Shown one piece after another: positions 27,117 through 35,858 of a stretch of DNA of 64,000 nt. The notes beneath the pieces were generated by a model that was not told where the DNA came from, did not search any database, and worked only from the letters and a program-made list of their open reading frames with translations. The position numbers and the translations under genes were made by a program. The stretch's first letter is position 1; each line of letters begins with the position of its first letter. Origin of the DNA: Microbulbifer taiwanensis (GTDB taxonomy: Bacteria > Pseudomonadota > Gammaproteobacteria > Pseudomonadales > Cellvibrionaceae); contig NZ_JACZFR010000017.1 in NCBI RefSeq assembly GCF_014904815.1, positions 62,001 to 126,000 of the forward strand, written 5' to 3'.

Positions 27117-29942
27117 TTAAAAGTTCGCGCTCAGGCCGAGATTGACCAGCCGCCCATAGCGCGCCAGGTGGCTGACCTGGTCGGACCGCATGATGTAACC
27201 CCAGTTGCGCTCGTTGGTGATGTTGTTCACGCTCAGACTCACATTGATATTGTCGTTCCAGTCGTAATCGGCACTGAGGTCGAACTGCCCGTAATCCGCA
27301 TCCCAGCTTGGGCCGCCCCAGGCCTCGGGATTGGTCATTACCTTGCCGCGCCAGTTGTAAGCCAGCCGTGCCTGGAAGGCATCGCCCTCGTAGTAGACCA
27401 CCGCGTTGTATGAGTTTTTCGGCATACCCTGGAAAGGCAGGCCCGCGGCGCGGCGCTCGCGGTCGTCATACTCGCTGTCCACGTAGGTGTAATTCAGCTG
27501 CGCCCCAAGGCCGCCGAAAGCACCGGGCAGAATCCCGGCGAAGGACTGTTGATAACTCAGCTCGGTACCGCGTATCTCCGCGCCCTCGTCACCGTTGATA
27601 GCGCTATAGACAGTGAATTCGCGGCCGTCGATGGTGCGCCTGCCGTTGCGCCCCGACTCGATAAAGGACTCGATATCCTTGAGGAAGAAGGTGCCGGTCA
27701 CAGCACCGTAGTCGGAGAAATACCACTCGAGGCCGGTGTCAAACTGGTTTGCGCGCATCGGCTCCAGTCCCGGGTTGGAGGTGTAGAGCTCGAACTCGCG
27801 CAGGTTCAGGTAACTGTAGGCCGTGAGGGAATCTATCTGCGGCCGCGTGATCACCTTGGCGGCGCTGAATCGGTAGACCAGGTCGTCGCGCAGATTCCAT
27901 TTGAAATTCAGGCTCGGCAATACATCGGTGTAGGAATCCTCGAAGTCCATCTGGCGCTGGTAGTCGGAGACATCGCCGACATACTGCAGCTCGCCCGGCT
28001 CGTCCGCGTCCTCGAAGCGCACCGCGTCCACATCCAGGGAATAACCGGAGCTGGTCACACTGGTCTCTATGACCCGCGTGCCCAAGTTCAGGGTGAAGGG
28101 CAGCTCCAGCAGCTCGCCCTGCAGGTCGGCCTGCACATAGGCCGCCAGGGTGGACTCGCCCACCGCAAAGGAGTCGTTGGGGCGAAACTGGGCCTTGACC
28201 AGGTCGTTGGCGGCATCGGCGCTGATCGACTCGTAGAAAGCGAACAGCTTGTCGTAATCGAAGCTGGCCCAGGGTGCCGGGTGCGAACCCGCCTCGCCGT
28301 CGAGGAAGTTGTCGAAGCGCGGGGCGACCAAAACGTCCGCGGGCAGGCGGAAGAGATCGAAACCGGCGATATTCTCCGCCGCCGACATATCCGGTGAGTA
28401 CTGCGGGTATCTTTCAAAGTGCTCGCCGGCGTTGCTGAAGATGGACGGGTTGACCGAGGAGTAGGAATCCCGCTCCTTGGTCTGGTCACCGTAGTTGATG
28501 CCGAATTGCACCGAGGAGACGATGGAGTCCAGCGGCGCCCAGTCGCCGTCGAACTTGAACTCGCTCACCTTGTCCCGGATCTCGTCGCCGGAGTTGTAGC
28601 TGTAGTGGGCACCGAAGGGCGAGGTGTGGGACAGCGCCGGGGTCATGCTGATATCCGGCAGCAGGTTGCCGCCGGACTGGTCGATGCGGATCTCGTCCAC
28701 GAAGCCCCGCGCAACGATATAGCGGTTGTCGCCGCTGTTGGTGTTTTCCGACTCCGAGTGGGAGACGTCCATGGCCAGGGTCAGGTTGTCGCGGATATGC
28801 CAGGCCACATTATTGCCGATCTGGAAGGTCTCGGTCTTGCGCGGGCGCGAGGTGTTCAGCAGCTCCGCCATGGCCCCGTCGCTCAGGGTCAGGGCATTGA
28901 CCAGGCCGTCCTTATCGAAGCCCAGGTCGGAGACATTGGGAATACCCGGCGTCCAGCTCTCGTCGTAGGTTACAAAGGAGATCTCGTACTGCTCGCCGTT
29001 GGTGTCGTAGGCGGAGTAGATACTGTCGAAATTCACCTCGATATCGTCCCGCGGCTGCCACTGCAGCGCCAGGCTGGCACCGATGCGCTCGCGGGTATCC
29101 TGCCAGTTGGTGTAGCGCACATAGCCGGGAATGATGGAGCCGAACTCGTTGTCTACCGCCGGGTCGAATTCGCCGTTGCCATCCACATCCTGGCGCACGG
29201 TGATCCAGTCCTCGTTGCCCTCGTTGTAGAAACCCTCACCCTGGTAGGCATCGGTGCGCAGGGTGCGCTCCGAATAGACGGCGGTCAGCAACGCACCGAA
29301 AGTGCCGTCGGCAAAGGTGTTGCTGACCAGGAAGGAGGCCTGGGGATTCATCTCCTCGGTGCGGTCCTCGTAGATGCCCTTGACCGAGCCGGACAGGGTC
29401 AGGCCGGAGAAATCCAACGGACGCCGGGTCTGGATATTGATCACCGATCCTATGCCGCCCTCCTGGGTCTTGGCCACCGGCGACTTGTACACCTCTACGC
29501 CCTTCAGCAGTTCCGCGGCGATCAGGTCGTAGTTGAAATCGCGGCTGCTGTGCTCCGAGGCCATGCGCCGCCCGTTGATGGTGGTCACGTTGTAGTCACC
29601 ACCCAGGCCGCGCACGGTGATGTTCTGTCCCTCGCCGGCGTTGCGGGTGATGGTGATACCACTCATGCGCTGCAGCGCCTCGGCGATATTCTGGTCCGGG
29701 AACTTGCCGATATCCTCAGCCATGATGGCATCCACCACATTGACCGAGTTTTTCTTGATATCCAGCGACGACTTGATACTGCTGCGGATTCCGGTGACCT
29801 GCACCTCTTCCACCACCGAATCCGACTGGGGTTGCAGCTCGTCGGTATTGCGCTCTGCTTCCGACTCCTGCGCCAACCCCTGAGACGCCAAGACCAGGGC
29901 ACCGATTGCCAGGCTGAGGGTGTGTTTTTTACTTTTAATCAT
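27117..29942 (-). CDS. TonB-dependent outer-membrane receptor (probable amino-sugar/oligosaccharide uptake)
   Basis: A 941-residue receptor: signal peptide (about 1-24), plug domain beginning 'VEEVQVTGIRSSIKSSLD' and containing 'GEGQNITVRG' and 'TTINGRRMAS', then a 22-strand-type barrel ending 'LGLSANF' with terminal Phe. The plug segments are typical of the Xanthomonas/Caulobacter-type TonB receptors for carbohydrates (TIGR01782-like). With the GH109 enzyme immediately upstream and GalNAc genes divergent, it likely imports GalNAc-containing oligosaccharides (the Omp-Aga role in Shewanella). AAGGTG precedes the ATG. The long antisense frame over it is a composition artefact. Confidence 0.92.
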   Translation of the reverse strand: MIKSKKHTLSLAIGALVLASQGLAQESEAERNTDELQPQSDSVVEEVQVTGIRSSIKSSLDIKKNSVNVVDAIMAEDIGKFPDQNIAEALQRMSGITITRNAGEGQNITVRGLGGDYNVTTINGRRMASEHSSRDFNYDLIAAELLKGVEVYKSPVAKTQEGGIGSVINIQTRRPLDFSGLTLSGSVKGIYEDRTEEMNPQASFLVSNTFADGTFGALLTAVYSERTLRTDAYQGEGFYNEGNEDWITVRQDVDGNGEFDPAVDNEFGSIIPGYVRYTNWQDTRERIGASLALQWQPRDDIEVNFDSIYSAYDTNGEQYEISFVTYDESWTPGIPNVSDLGFDKDGLVNALTLSDGAMAELLNTSRPRKTETFQIGNNVAWHIRDNLTLAMDVSHSESENTNSGDNRYIVARGFVDEIRIDQSGGNLLPDISMTPALSHTSPFGAHYSYNSGDEIRDKVSEFKFDGDWAPLDSIVSSVQFGINYGDQTKERDSYSSVNPSIFSNAGEHFERYPQYSPDMSAAENIAGFDLFRLPADVLVAPRFDNFLDGEAGSHPAPWASFDYDKLFAFYESISADAANDLVKAQFRPNDSFAVGESTLAAYVQADLQGELLELPFTLNLGTRVIETSVTSSGYSLDVDAVRFEDADEPGELQYVGDVSDYQRQMDFEDSYTDVLPSLNFKWNLRDDLVYRFSAAKVITRPQIDSLTAYSYLNLREFELYTSNPGLEPMRANQFDTGLEWYFSDYGAVTGTFFLKDIESFIESGRNGRRTIDGREFTVYSAINGDEGAEIRGTELSYQQSFAGILPGAFGGLGAQLNYTYVDSEYDDRERRAAGLPFQGMPKNSYNAVVYYEGDAFQARLAYNWRGKVMTNPEAWGGPSWDADYGQFDLSADYDWNDNINVSLSVNNITNERNWGYIMRSDQVSHLARYGRLVNLGLSANF

Positions 29943-30092
29943 GGTTCACCTTCCCTTTTTATAGTTTTGAGAGTTGTATTCGGGCACATCGCACAAAACG
30001 CGGGCGTACAGCGGCCCCTTCACCTTTTACGGGCGAATAGTCGTTATCGTTGGTTTGGAATACTTCGGGGCGGGCCCAGGGGCCCGCCGCAG

Positions 30093-31460
30093 TCAGCTGA
30101 CGACGCCCAGCGGTGTGCCCGTCTTCCAGGCACCGCGGGAAAAGTCCGGGAAGTCCACACTGTCACCGCGGTTCTTCACCGAGGCCTCGGACAGCGGCGT
30201 TACCGCGGACCAGGCAGCCGCGTCGTAGACATCCTGGTCCAGGGGCTGGCCGTTGCGCAGGCAGTAGACCAGTCGCCAGAACATCAGGAAGTCCATGCCT
30301 CCGTGGCCGCCGTTGCGCTCCGCCACCTCGCCCATGCGGCGCCACAGCGGGTGGTCGTAACGCTCGTACCAGTAGTCCATGTCGTAGTCCCACTCGTGGT
30401 AGCTCTTGCGGCCACCCTCCTCCAGCGCGATGCGATTGGGGAAGCCAGCAAAGACGCCGTTGGTACCCTGAATATGGTTGTGGCGGGTGTAGGGCCGTGG
30501 CGTGGTGGTATCGTGCTGGACCATGATGGTCCGGCCTTTTACCGTCTTGATCAGGCTGGTGTTGATATCACCGGCGATATAGTTGAGCCGGTTGCGCTGG
30601 TGGCCCTCGGGGAATTCACGCTCGGCGTAGGCGGCACGCCCCAGCGCCGGGCTGCTCATGGAATTCAGGTAGTCGAAGCGGTCGCCGCGGTTGATGTTCA
30701 TATACTGGGCGACGGGCCCCAGGCCGTGGGTAGGGTAAAGATTGGCATCGCGTATTGCGTGCCACTGGGTGCGCCAGGAACCGGTCTTGCGATCGATTTC
30801 CTTCATCTGCCAGCGCAGCTCGTGGATATAGGACGCCTCGCCGTGCAGCAGATCGCCGAGCAGGCCCATGCGCACCATATTCAGGGCCATCAGCTCGTCG
30901 CGCCCGTAACAGACGTTCTCCAGCATCATGCAGTTCATCTGGGTCTGCTCGGCGGTATCCACCAGCAGCCAGGCCTCTTCGATGGTCAGCGCCGCCGGCA
31001 CCTCCACCATGGCGTGCTTGCCGGCCACCATGGTCTCCACGGCCATGGGCGTGTGCCAGCGCCAGGGGGTGGAGATGATGACGATATCGATATCGTCGCG
31101 CGCCAGCAGGTCGCGGTAGGCGTGCTCGTTTTTGCCATAGGCCGCCGGGCGCGGCATGCCTTTGTCCACCACTATATTGACGGCGCGATCCAGTACCTGT
31201 TGGTCGATATCGCAGATGGCATTGATCTCCACCCCATCGATATTGCAGAAGTGCTTGACCGCACCGACACCGCGCTGGCCCACGCCGATCAGGCCGACCC
31301 GGACTGTTTCCATCGGCGGCACTACCAGCCCCATCACCGACTTCTGCCCGGCGACTGGAGCCCCGCCCTGGGTACCCCCTGTAGCGCAGCCGGCGGCGGC
31401 AGCGGCGGTGGCTGCCGCCAGGCCCGCCTTGAGGAAATTGCGACGATCGATCGAACTCAT
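30093..31460 (-). CDS. GH109-type alpha-N-acetylgalactosaminidase (Gfo/Idh/MocA fold, Tat lipoprotein)
   Basis: A 455-residue NAD-dependent glycosidase candidate. The N-terminus has a twin-arginine signal 'RRNFLK' (6-11) ending in a lipobox 'AAGC' (Cys25). A Rossmann fold follows ('[12 protein letters not shown]'), then 'ISTPWRWH', 'EVPAALT', '[10 protein letters not shown]' and '[13 protein letters not shown]', all typical of GH109 enzymes, which remove terminal alpha-GalNAc (blood-group A type) by an NAD-mediated elimination mechanism. Start at 31460 is chosen for the Tat signal and the upstream AAGGGG. It should act in the periplasm or at the cell surface, freeing GalNAc. It is divergent from agaR across a region with CTTTC boxes. 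Confidence 0.88.
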   Translation of the reverse strand: MSSIDRRNFLKAGLAAATAAAAAGCATGGTQGGAPVAGQKSVMGLVVPPMETVRVGLIGVGQRGVGAVKHFCNIDGVEINAICDIDQQVLDRAVNIVVDKGMPRPAAYGKNEHAYRDLLARDDIDIVIISTPWRWHTPMAVETMVAGKHAMVEVPAALTIEEAWLLVDTAEQTQMNCMMLENVCYGRDELMALNMVRMGLLGDLLHGEASYIHELRWQMKEIDRKTGSWRTQWHAIRDANLYPTHGLGPVAQYMNINRGDRFDYLNSMSSPALGRAAYAEREFPEGHQRNRLNYIAGDINTSLIKTVKGRTIMVQHDTTTPRPYTRHNHIQGTNGVFAGFPNRIALEEGGRKSYHEWDYDMDYWYERYDHPLWRRMGEVAERNGGHGGMDFLMFWRLVYCLRNGQPLDQDVYDAAAWSAVTPLSEASVKNRGDSVDFPDFSRGAWKTGTPLGVVS

Positions 31461-31555
31461 TTTTATATTCACCCCTTGTCCAGACAGTCGGAATTCGCAG
31501 GCTTCCGACAATAGCCAAGCGAAACCCGCCGTTCAACCAAAAAATGCTTCGAAAT

Positions 31556-31685
31556 CTTTCACTTTACAGGGCGTCAAAAATGATATGCCACCCATATATC
31601 CCACTAACTCATTGAAAAAAAAGAACTTTCATAAAACGAAAGTTTCGGGAAAATAAAATCATATTGAAAGCAAATGAAAGTTTCG
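31556..31685. promoter_or_regulatory. Cluster of CTTTC/GAAAG boxes: probable AgaR operators
   Basis: CTTTC occurs at 31556-31560 and 31626-31630, and GAAAG at 31638-31642, 31666-31670 and 31676-31680. The central pair forms a perfect inverted repeat AACTTTC-N7-GAAAGTT (31624-31644), and GAAAGTTTCG appears twice (31638-31647 and 31676-31685). Published comparative work on proteobacterial GalNAc regulons gives CTTTC in multiple copies as the AgaR box, so this divergent region fits AgaR control of both the GH109/receptor side and the agaR side. Confidence 0.75.
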
Positions 31686-31691
31686 TAGAAT
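31664..31691 (+). promoter_or_regulatory. Candidate sigma70 promoter of agaR
   Basis: TTGAAA (31664-31669, 5/6), 16-base spacer, TAGAAT (31686-31691, 5/6), 30 bp before the GTG start. The last two GAAAG boxes fall inside the -35 and spacer, so bound AgaR would block polymerase; autorepression is inferred. Confidence 0.65.
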
Positions 31692-31721
31692 ATCGGCAGG
31701 ACCTCAGCGAGAAAAAGCCCC

Positions 31722-32492
31722 GTGCCCAAGAACACGATTGAGAGAAGACACGACATCATCCAGACCGCCGCCGATGCCGGGCGCGTGCAGGTACCGGAGC
31801 TGGTAGAGAAGTACGGCGTCTCCGCGGTGACCATCCGCGGCGACCTCAACTACCTGCACAAGAAAGGGCTGCTGGTGCGCACCCACGGCGGCGCCGTGGC
31901 CAGCAACCGCGTCTCCCAGGAGCTGTCAGTGCAGGAGAAGGTCACCGAGCACCTGGATATCAAGCGCCGGCTGGCCGAGGCCGCCGTCAGCGAGATCCGC
32001 GAGCAGGACACCATCATCCTGGACTCGGGCACCACCACCGCCGAGATAGCCCGGCGGCTGCGGGATTTCGAGCGCCTGCTGGTCATGACCAACGGCCTCA
32101 ATGTCGCCCAGCAGCTGCTGGATGCCGAGGGTGTGGAAGTGCTGATGACCGGCGGCACGCTGCGCAAGAAGTCGCTCTCCTTCTACGGCCGTCCCGCCGA
32201 GGAGATGCTGCGCTGCTACCACTTCGACAAGGTATTCCTGGGCGTGGATGGCATCGACTTCCAGGGCGGTATCACCACCCACTTCGAATACGAGGCCAAC
32301 CTGAACCGGCTGATGTGCAAGGTGGCGCGCCAGGTGATCGCAGTGACCGACTCCTCCAAGTTCAACCGCTCTGGCGTGCACAAGATCTGCGATTTCGCCG
32401 ACATCGACATATTGATCACCGATGCCGGTATTCCCCACGCCTTTCACCAGGCGATTGCCGATGCTGGCGTAGAGGTGGTGATCGTCGATTGA
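31722..32492 (+). CDS. agaR: DeoR-family repressor of GalNAc utilisation
   Basis: A 256-residue DeoR regulator: winged helix-turn-helix (about 5-55, with 'VQVPELVEKYGVSAVTIRGDL') and a C-terminal sugar-phosphate-sensing domain with 'ILDSGTTTAEIARRL' and 'TGGTLRKKSLSF'. The family responds to phosphorylated sugars. It starts at a GTG (31722). The name agaR rests on its position at the head of kbaZ-agaS-kinase-deacetylase genes and on CTTTC boxes upstream; GatR or other DeoR roles are the alternatives. The next gene begins 35 bp later with its own AAGGAG. Confidence 0.85.
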   Translation: MPKNTIERRHDIIQTAADAGRVQVPELVEKYGVSAVTIRGDLNYLHKKGLLVRTHGGAVASNRVSQELSVQEKVTEHLDIKRRLAEAAVSEIREQDTIILDSGTTTAEIARRLRDFERLLVMTNGLNVAQQLLDAEGVEVLMTGGTLRKKSLSFYGRPAEEMLRCYHFDKVFLGVDGIDFQGGITTHFEYEANLNRLMCKVARQVIAVTDSSKFNRSGVHKICDFADIDILITDAGIPHAFHQAIADAGVEVVIVD

Positions 32493-32527
32493 TCCCAATT
32501 CAAATAAAGAAACAACAAGGAGTTTCC

Positions 32528-33802
32528 ATGCTGCAAGAACTGATCGCCGCCAATCTCGGAGGGCAGCCCCAGGGCATCTACGCTGTCTGCTCTGCCCACG
32601 GCCTGGTGCTGGAGGCGGCCATGGAGCAGGCGCTGGCGGACGGCACGCCCCTGCTGATCGAGGCCACCGCCAATCAGGTGAATCAGTTCGGCGGCTATAC
32701 CGGCATGCAGCCGGCGGACTTCTTCGACTATGTGATGACGCTGGCCGATCGGGTCGGGCTGGCGGCCTCGCGGATTCTGCTGGGCGGCGATCACCTGGGG
32801 CCGGTTTGCTGGCAGGCCGAGGCCGCCGAGACGGCGATGGCAAAAGCCGGGGACCTGATCGACGCCTATGTGACGGCCGGCTTCAGCAAGATCCACCTGG
32901 ACTGCAGCATGCCCTGTGCCGACGACCAATTGCCGCTGGCGGACGAGACGATCGCCGCGCGCGCCGCCGATCTCTGCCGCGTCGCCGAGCAGGCTGCCCG
33001 GCACTGCGGCGACAACCGGGACATCGTCTATATCATCGGCACCGAAGTGCCGCCGCCCGGTGGCGCCAGGGAGACGATCGCCGAGCTGGAAGTAACGGAT
33101 CCTGCCCATGCGCGCAATACGATCGAACTGCACCGCGCCGCCTTCGAAAGGCTGGGGCTGACGGATGCCTGGCAGCGGGTAGTCGGCCTTGTGGTGCAGC
33201 CGGGTGTGGAGTTCGATCACACATCGGTTATCGACTACCAGCCGGCCAGGGCGGTAAAGCTGAAATCCCTGGCCGAGGAAGCGGGCGGCATCGCCTTCGA
33301 GGCCCACTCCACCGACTACCAGACCCGGAACCACTACCGGCAGCTGGTGCGCGACCACTTCGCGATCCTGAAAGTCGGCCCCCAGCTCACCTTCGCCCTG
33401 CGCGAGGCCCTGTTTGCACTGAGCCATATCGAGGAAGAGCTGCCCGGTATCGCGCAGAAGTCCCGGCTGCGCGAAACCTGTGAGCAGCGTATGCAGGACG
33501 AACCGAAATACTGGCAGTCCTTCTACGAAGTGACGGAAGAACAGCGGCCGCTGTATCGTCGCTACAGTTACAGCGACCGCATCCGCTATTACTGGCCCGA
33601 CGCGGAAGTGCAGCGAGCCAGCGCACGGCTGTTCGATAACCTGTCGGGTAATCCGCTGCCGTTGCCGCTGGTCAGCCAGTACTTTCCGGAGGAGTACCGC
33701 GAAATCCGCGAGGGCCGGCTCGCCAACGAGCCGCGCGCACTGGTCAAGGCGCGTATCCGCAAGGTCACTGCCGACTACGCCCACGCCTGCTGGAAGCAAT
33801 AA
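32528..33802 (+). CDS. kbaZ: Tagatose-1,6-bisphosphate aldolase non-catalytic subunit (KbaZ/GatZ/AgaZ)
   Basis: A 424-residue TIM-barrel-type protein (E. coli KbaZ 426, GatZ 420). Family segments seen are 'GIYAVCSAHGLVLEAAM', 'LIEATANQVNQFGGYTGM', 'GGDHLGP', 'IHLDCSMPC' and 'GTEVPPPGG'. In E. coli it stabilises and activates the catalytic KbaY/GatY class II aldolase that splits tagatose-1,6-bisphosphate. No KbaY/GatY gene and no tagatose-6-P kinase gene are present in the window, which is odd for a complete pathway. AAGGAG lies six to seven bases before the ATG at 32528; the longer frame upstream lies inside agaR. Confidence 0.93.
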   Translation: MLQELIAANLGGQPQGIYAVCSAHGLVLEAAMEQALADGTPLLIEATANQVNQFGGYTGMQPADFFDYVMTLADRVGLAASRILLGGDHLGPVCWQAEAAETAMAKAGDLIDAYVTAGFSKIHLDCSMPCADDQLPLADETIAARAADLCRVAEQAARHCGDNRDIVYIIGTEVPPPGGARETIAELEVTDPAHARNTIELHRAAFERLGLTDAWQRVVGLVVQPGVEFDHTSVIDYQPARAVKLKSLAEEAGGIAFEAHSTDYQTRNHYRQLVRDHFAILKVGPQLTFALREALFALSHIEEELPGIAQKSRLRETCEQRMQDEPKYWQSFYEVTEEQRPLYRRYSYSDRIRYYWPDAEVQRASARLFDNLSGNPLPLPLVSQYFPEEYREIREGRLANEPRALVKARIRKVTADYAHACWKQ

Positions 33803-33813
33803 GAAGGATCACA

Positions 33814-34944
33814 ATGATGTACGAGCATTTAGCGATCGACGACGCAACACTGCGCGAGCAAAACGGCGAGCACACCGCCCGGGAAATCGCCCAGCAACCG
33901 GAAATCTGGCTGCGCACCGCCGAACTGGTCGAGCGCCAGTGCGCGCGGCTCGACGCCTGGCTGGCCCCCATTCTCGCGCAGCCGGCGCTGCGCATTATCC
34001 TTACCGGCGCGGGCACCTCCGCCTATGTGGGAGAAACCCTGGCCCCCTACCTGACCCGGGCGCTGGAACGTCGCATCGAAGCCATCAGTACCACCGACCT
34101 GGTCAGCAATCCGCAGGACTACCTGCTGCGACAACAACCCACCCTGCTGATTTCCTACGCCCGCTCCGGCAACAGCCCGGAGAGCGTCGGCGCCTACGAA
34201 CTGGCCGATCAATGCATCGATGACTGCTACCACCTGGTGATTACCTGCAACCGCGATGGCGAGCTGGCCCGCCGCGCGCAGGACAACAGCAACAGCTACT
34301 CTCTGCTGATGCTGGAGGAAACCCTCGACCAGAGCTTCGCCATGACCAGCAGCTTCACTGCCATGATCGTCAGCACCCTGCAGGTATTTGCCCCCCGGGC
34401 CGGACAGGTGGAAACCCTGGCCGCAACCACACGCCGGCTATTGGATAGCCGCCTCGATACGGTGCGCGCGCTGGCACAGCGGGATTTCCGCCGCGTGGTA
34501 TTTCTCGGCGCGGGCGGCCTGAAAGGCATCGCCACCGAAGCCGCGCTGAAGATGCTGGAACTCACCGCGGGCCAAGTGGACTGCCACGCGGAGAGCCCCC
34601 TAGGTTTCCGCCACGGCCCCAAGTCGATGCTCGACGAATCCACACTGGTGATTTTGCTGCAGAGTAACGACGGCTACTGCCGGCGCTACGACGACGACCT
34701 GCTTGAGGAACTGCGGCGCGACGGCACTACCGAGTGGATTTCATGTCCGGCGGAGCTGGTCGACGGCAGCGGCCTCGAGGACGCCTGGCTGGCGCTGCAC
34801 TATATTGTTTTCGCACAGCTGCTGGCTTTCTATAAATCCCTCGCCCTGGGCATTACCCCGGACAACCCCTGCCCTACCGGCGAGGTCAACCGGGTGGTCC
34901 AGGGCGTGACCATCCACCCGTTTTCTGCAGGGAAGAAGCGTTGA
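33814..34944 (+). CDS. agaS: Galactosamine-6-phosphate deaminase/isomerase, SIS-domain AgaS
   Basis: A 376-residue protein with two SIS (sugar isomerase) domains, the length of AgaS (E. coli 384). The first SIS loop reads 'ILTGAGTSAYVGE' and 'ISYARSGNSPES'; the second 'FLGAGGLKGIATEAALKMLEL' and 'ESPLGFRHGPKSM', the latter typical of the AgaS/GlmS-isomerase group. AgaS converts GalN-6-P to tagatose-6-P plus ammonia (shown in E. coli and Shewanella). AAGGA precedes the start. Its TGA overlaps the TTG start of the next gene, indicating translational coupling. Confidence 0.93.
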   Translation: MMYEHLAIDDATLREQNGEHTAREIAQQPEIWLRTAELVERQCARLDAWLAPILAQPALRIILTGAGTSAYVGETLAPYLTRALERRIEAISTTDLVSNPQDYLLRQQPTLLISYARSGNSPESVGAYELADQCIDDCYHLVITCNRDGELARRAQDNSNSYSLLMLEETLDQSFAMTSSFTAMIVSTLQVFAPRAGQVETLAATTRRLLDSRLDTVRALAQRDFRRVVFLGAGGLKGIATEAALKMLELTAGQVDCHAESPLGFRHGPKSMLDESTLVILLQSNDGYCRRYDDDLLEELRRDGTTEWISCPAELVDGSGLEDAWLALHYIVFAQLLAFYKSLALGITPDNPCPTGEVNRVVQGVTIHPFSAGKKR

Positions 34945-35858
34945 TTTACGGCATAGACATCGGCGGCACCAAGATAGAGTTTGCCTGTTTCGACGCAGAC
35001 CTGAGTAAACTCGAAAGCGAGCGGGTGGCCACTCCCGTCGACGACTATAAAAAGTTTATCGACATCCTGGCCGGCCTGGTGGAAAACGCGGATCGCCGCC
35101 ACGACTGCCGGGGCCAGGTCGGTATCGGCATGCCGGGCCTGATCGACGCCGACGGCCGCTCGCTGTCCGCCAATATCGTCTGTGCCAGCGGCAAAAACGT
35201 GGCGGAATCACTGGCGGCGCGACTCGGTCGGCCGGTATCCGTCGAAAACGACTGCCGCCTGTTTGCGCTATCCGAATCCCGCGGCGGTGCCGGCGAGGGC
35301 TTTCGCCGCGTATACGGCGCGGTGCTCGGCACCGGCGCCGCCGGCGGCCTGGTAATCGACGGCAGCCTCTACCGCGGCCGCCAGGGTATTGCCGGGGAAT
35401 ACGGCCACCACCCACTGCCTGCCAGCCTGCAGGAAAAGTACAGACTGCCGCTGCGCCCTTGCGGCTGCGGCCTGCACGGCTGCCTCGAAACCTATATCGC
35501 CGGCCCCGGCCTGGCGGCACTACACAGGCACCTCGCCGGCGAAGATATCGAGATACCAGAACTAGTGCGGCGCTGGCGCGACGGGAATCGGCGGGCACTG
35601 CAAACCAGAGCCCTGCACCTGGACCTGCTGGGCGCGGCTTTCGCCAACCTGGTGATGGCGCACGACCCGGATATCTTCGTACTGGGCGGCGGCCTGTCCC
35701 GCATCGAGGAGTTCTACCGGGACCTGCCAGGCGCCATCGAAAAGCACCTGTTTGCCGGCTTCAGCGCCCCGCCGTTGGCACCTCCGAAATTCGGCGACGC
35801 CAGCGGCGCCCGCGGCGCCGCCCTGCTCACTCTCCAGACCGAAAATATCAATAAATGA
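34941..35858 (+). CDS. ROK-family amino-sugar kinase (probable GalNAc kinase, AgaK role)
   Basis: A 305-residue ROK kinase: ATP loop 'YGIDIGGTKIEF' (3-14), sugar-binding 'GIGMPGLID' and 'ENDCR', phosphate loop 'GTGAAGG', and the Zn-binding Cys174-x-Cys176-x4-Cys181 ('CGCGLHGC'). It resembles NagK (303 residues), which phosphorylates GlcNAc; in this operon GalNAc to GalNAc-6-P is more likely, as for Shewanella AgaK. It starts with TTG, overlapping the agaS stop by four bases, and its own stop overlaps the next ATG by four bases. Substrate choice between GlcNAc and GalNAc is inferred. Confidence 0.88.
   Translation: MIYGIDIGGTKIEFACFDADLSKLESERVATPVDDYKKFIDILAGLVENADRRHDCRGQVGIGMPGLIDADGRSLSANIVCASGKNVAESLAARLGRPVSVENDCRLFALSESRGGAGEGFRRVYGAVLGTGAAGGLVIDGSLYRGRQGIAGEYGHHPLPASLQEKYRLPLRPCGCGLHGCLETYIAGPGLAALHRHLAGEDIEIPELVRRWRDGNRRALQTRALHLDLLGAAFANLVMAHDPDIFVLGGGLSRIEEFYRDLPGAIEKHLFAGFSAPPLAPPKFGDASGARGAALLTLQTENINK

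Noticed and set aside
26916-27413. 165-codon plus-strand frame
   Set aside because: Starts in the repeat at 26972 and runs antisense into the TonB receptor gene; not a gene.
28419-31514. 1031-codon open frame on the plus strand opposite the TonB receptor and GH109 genes
   Set aside because: It is antisense to two well-supported genes. The protein is His/Val/Gln/Gly-rich with no family pattern; such frames arise from the codon bias of high-GC genes.
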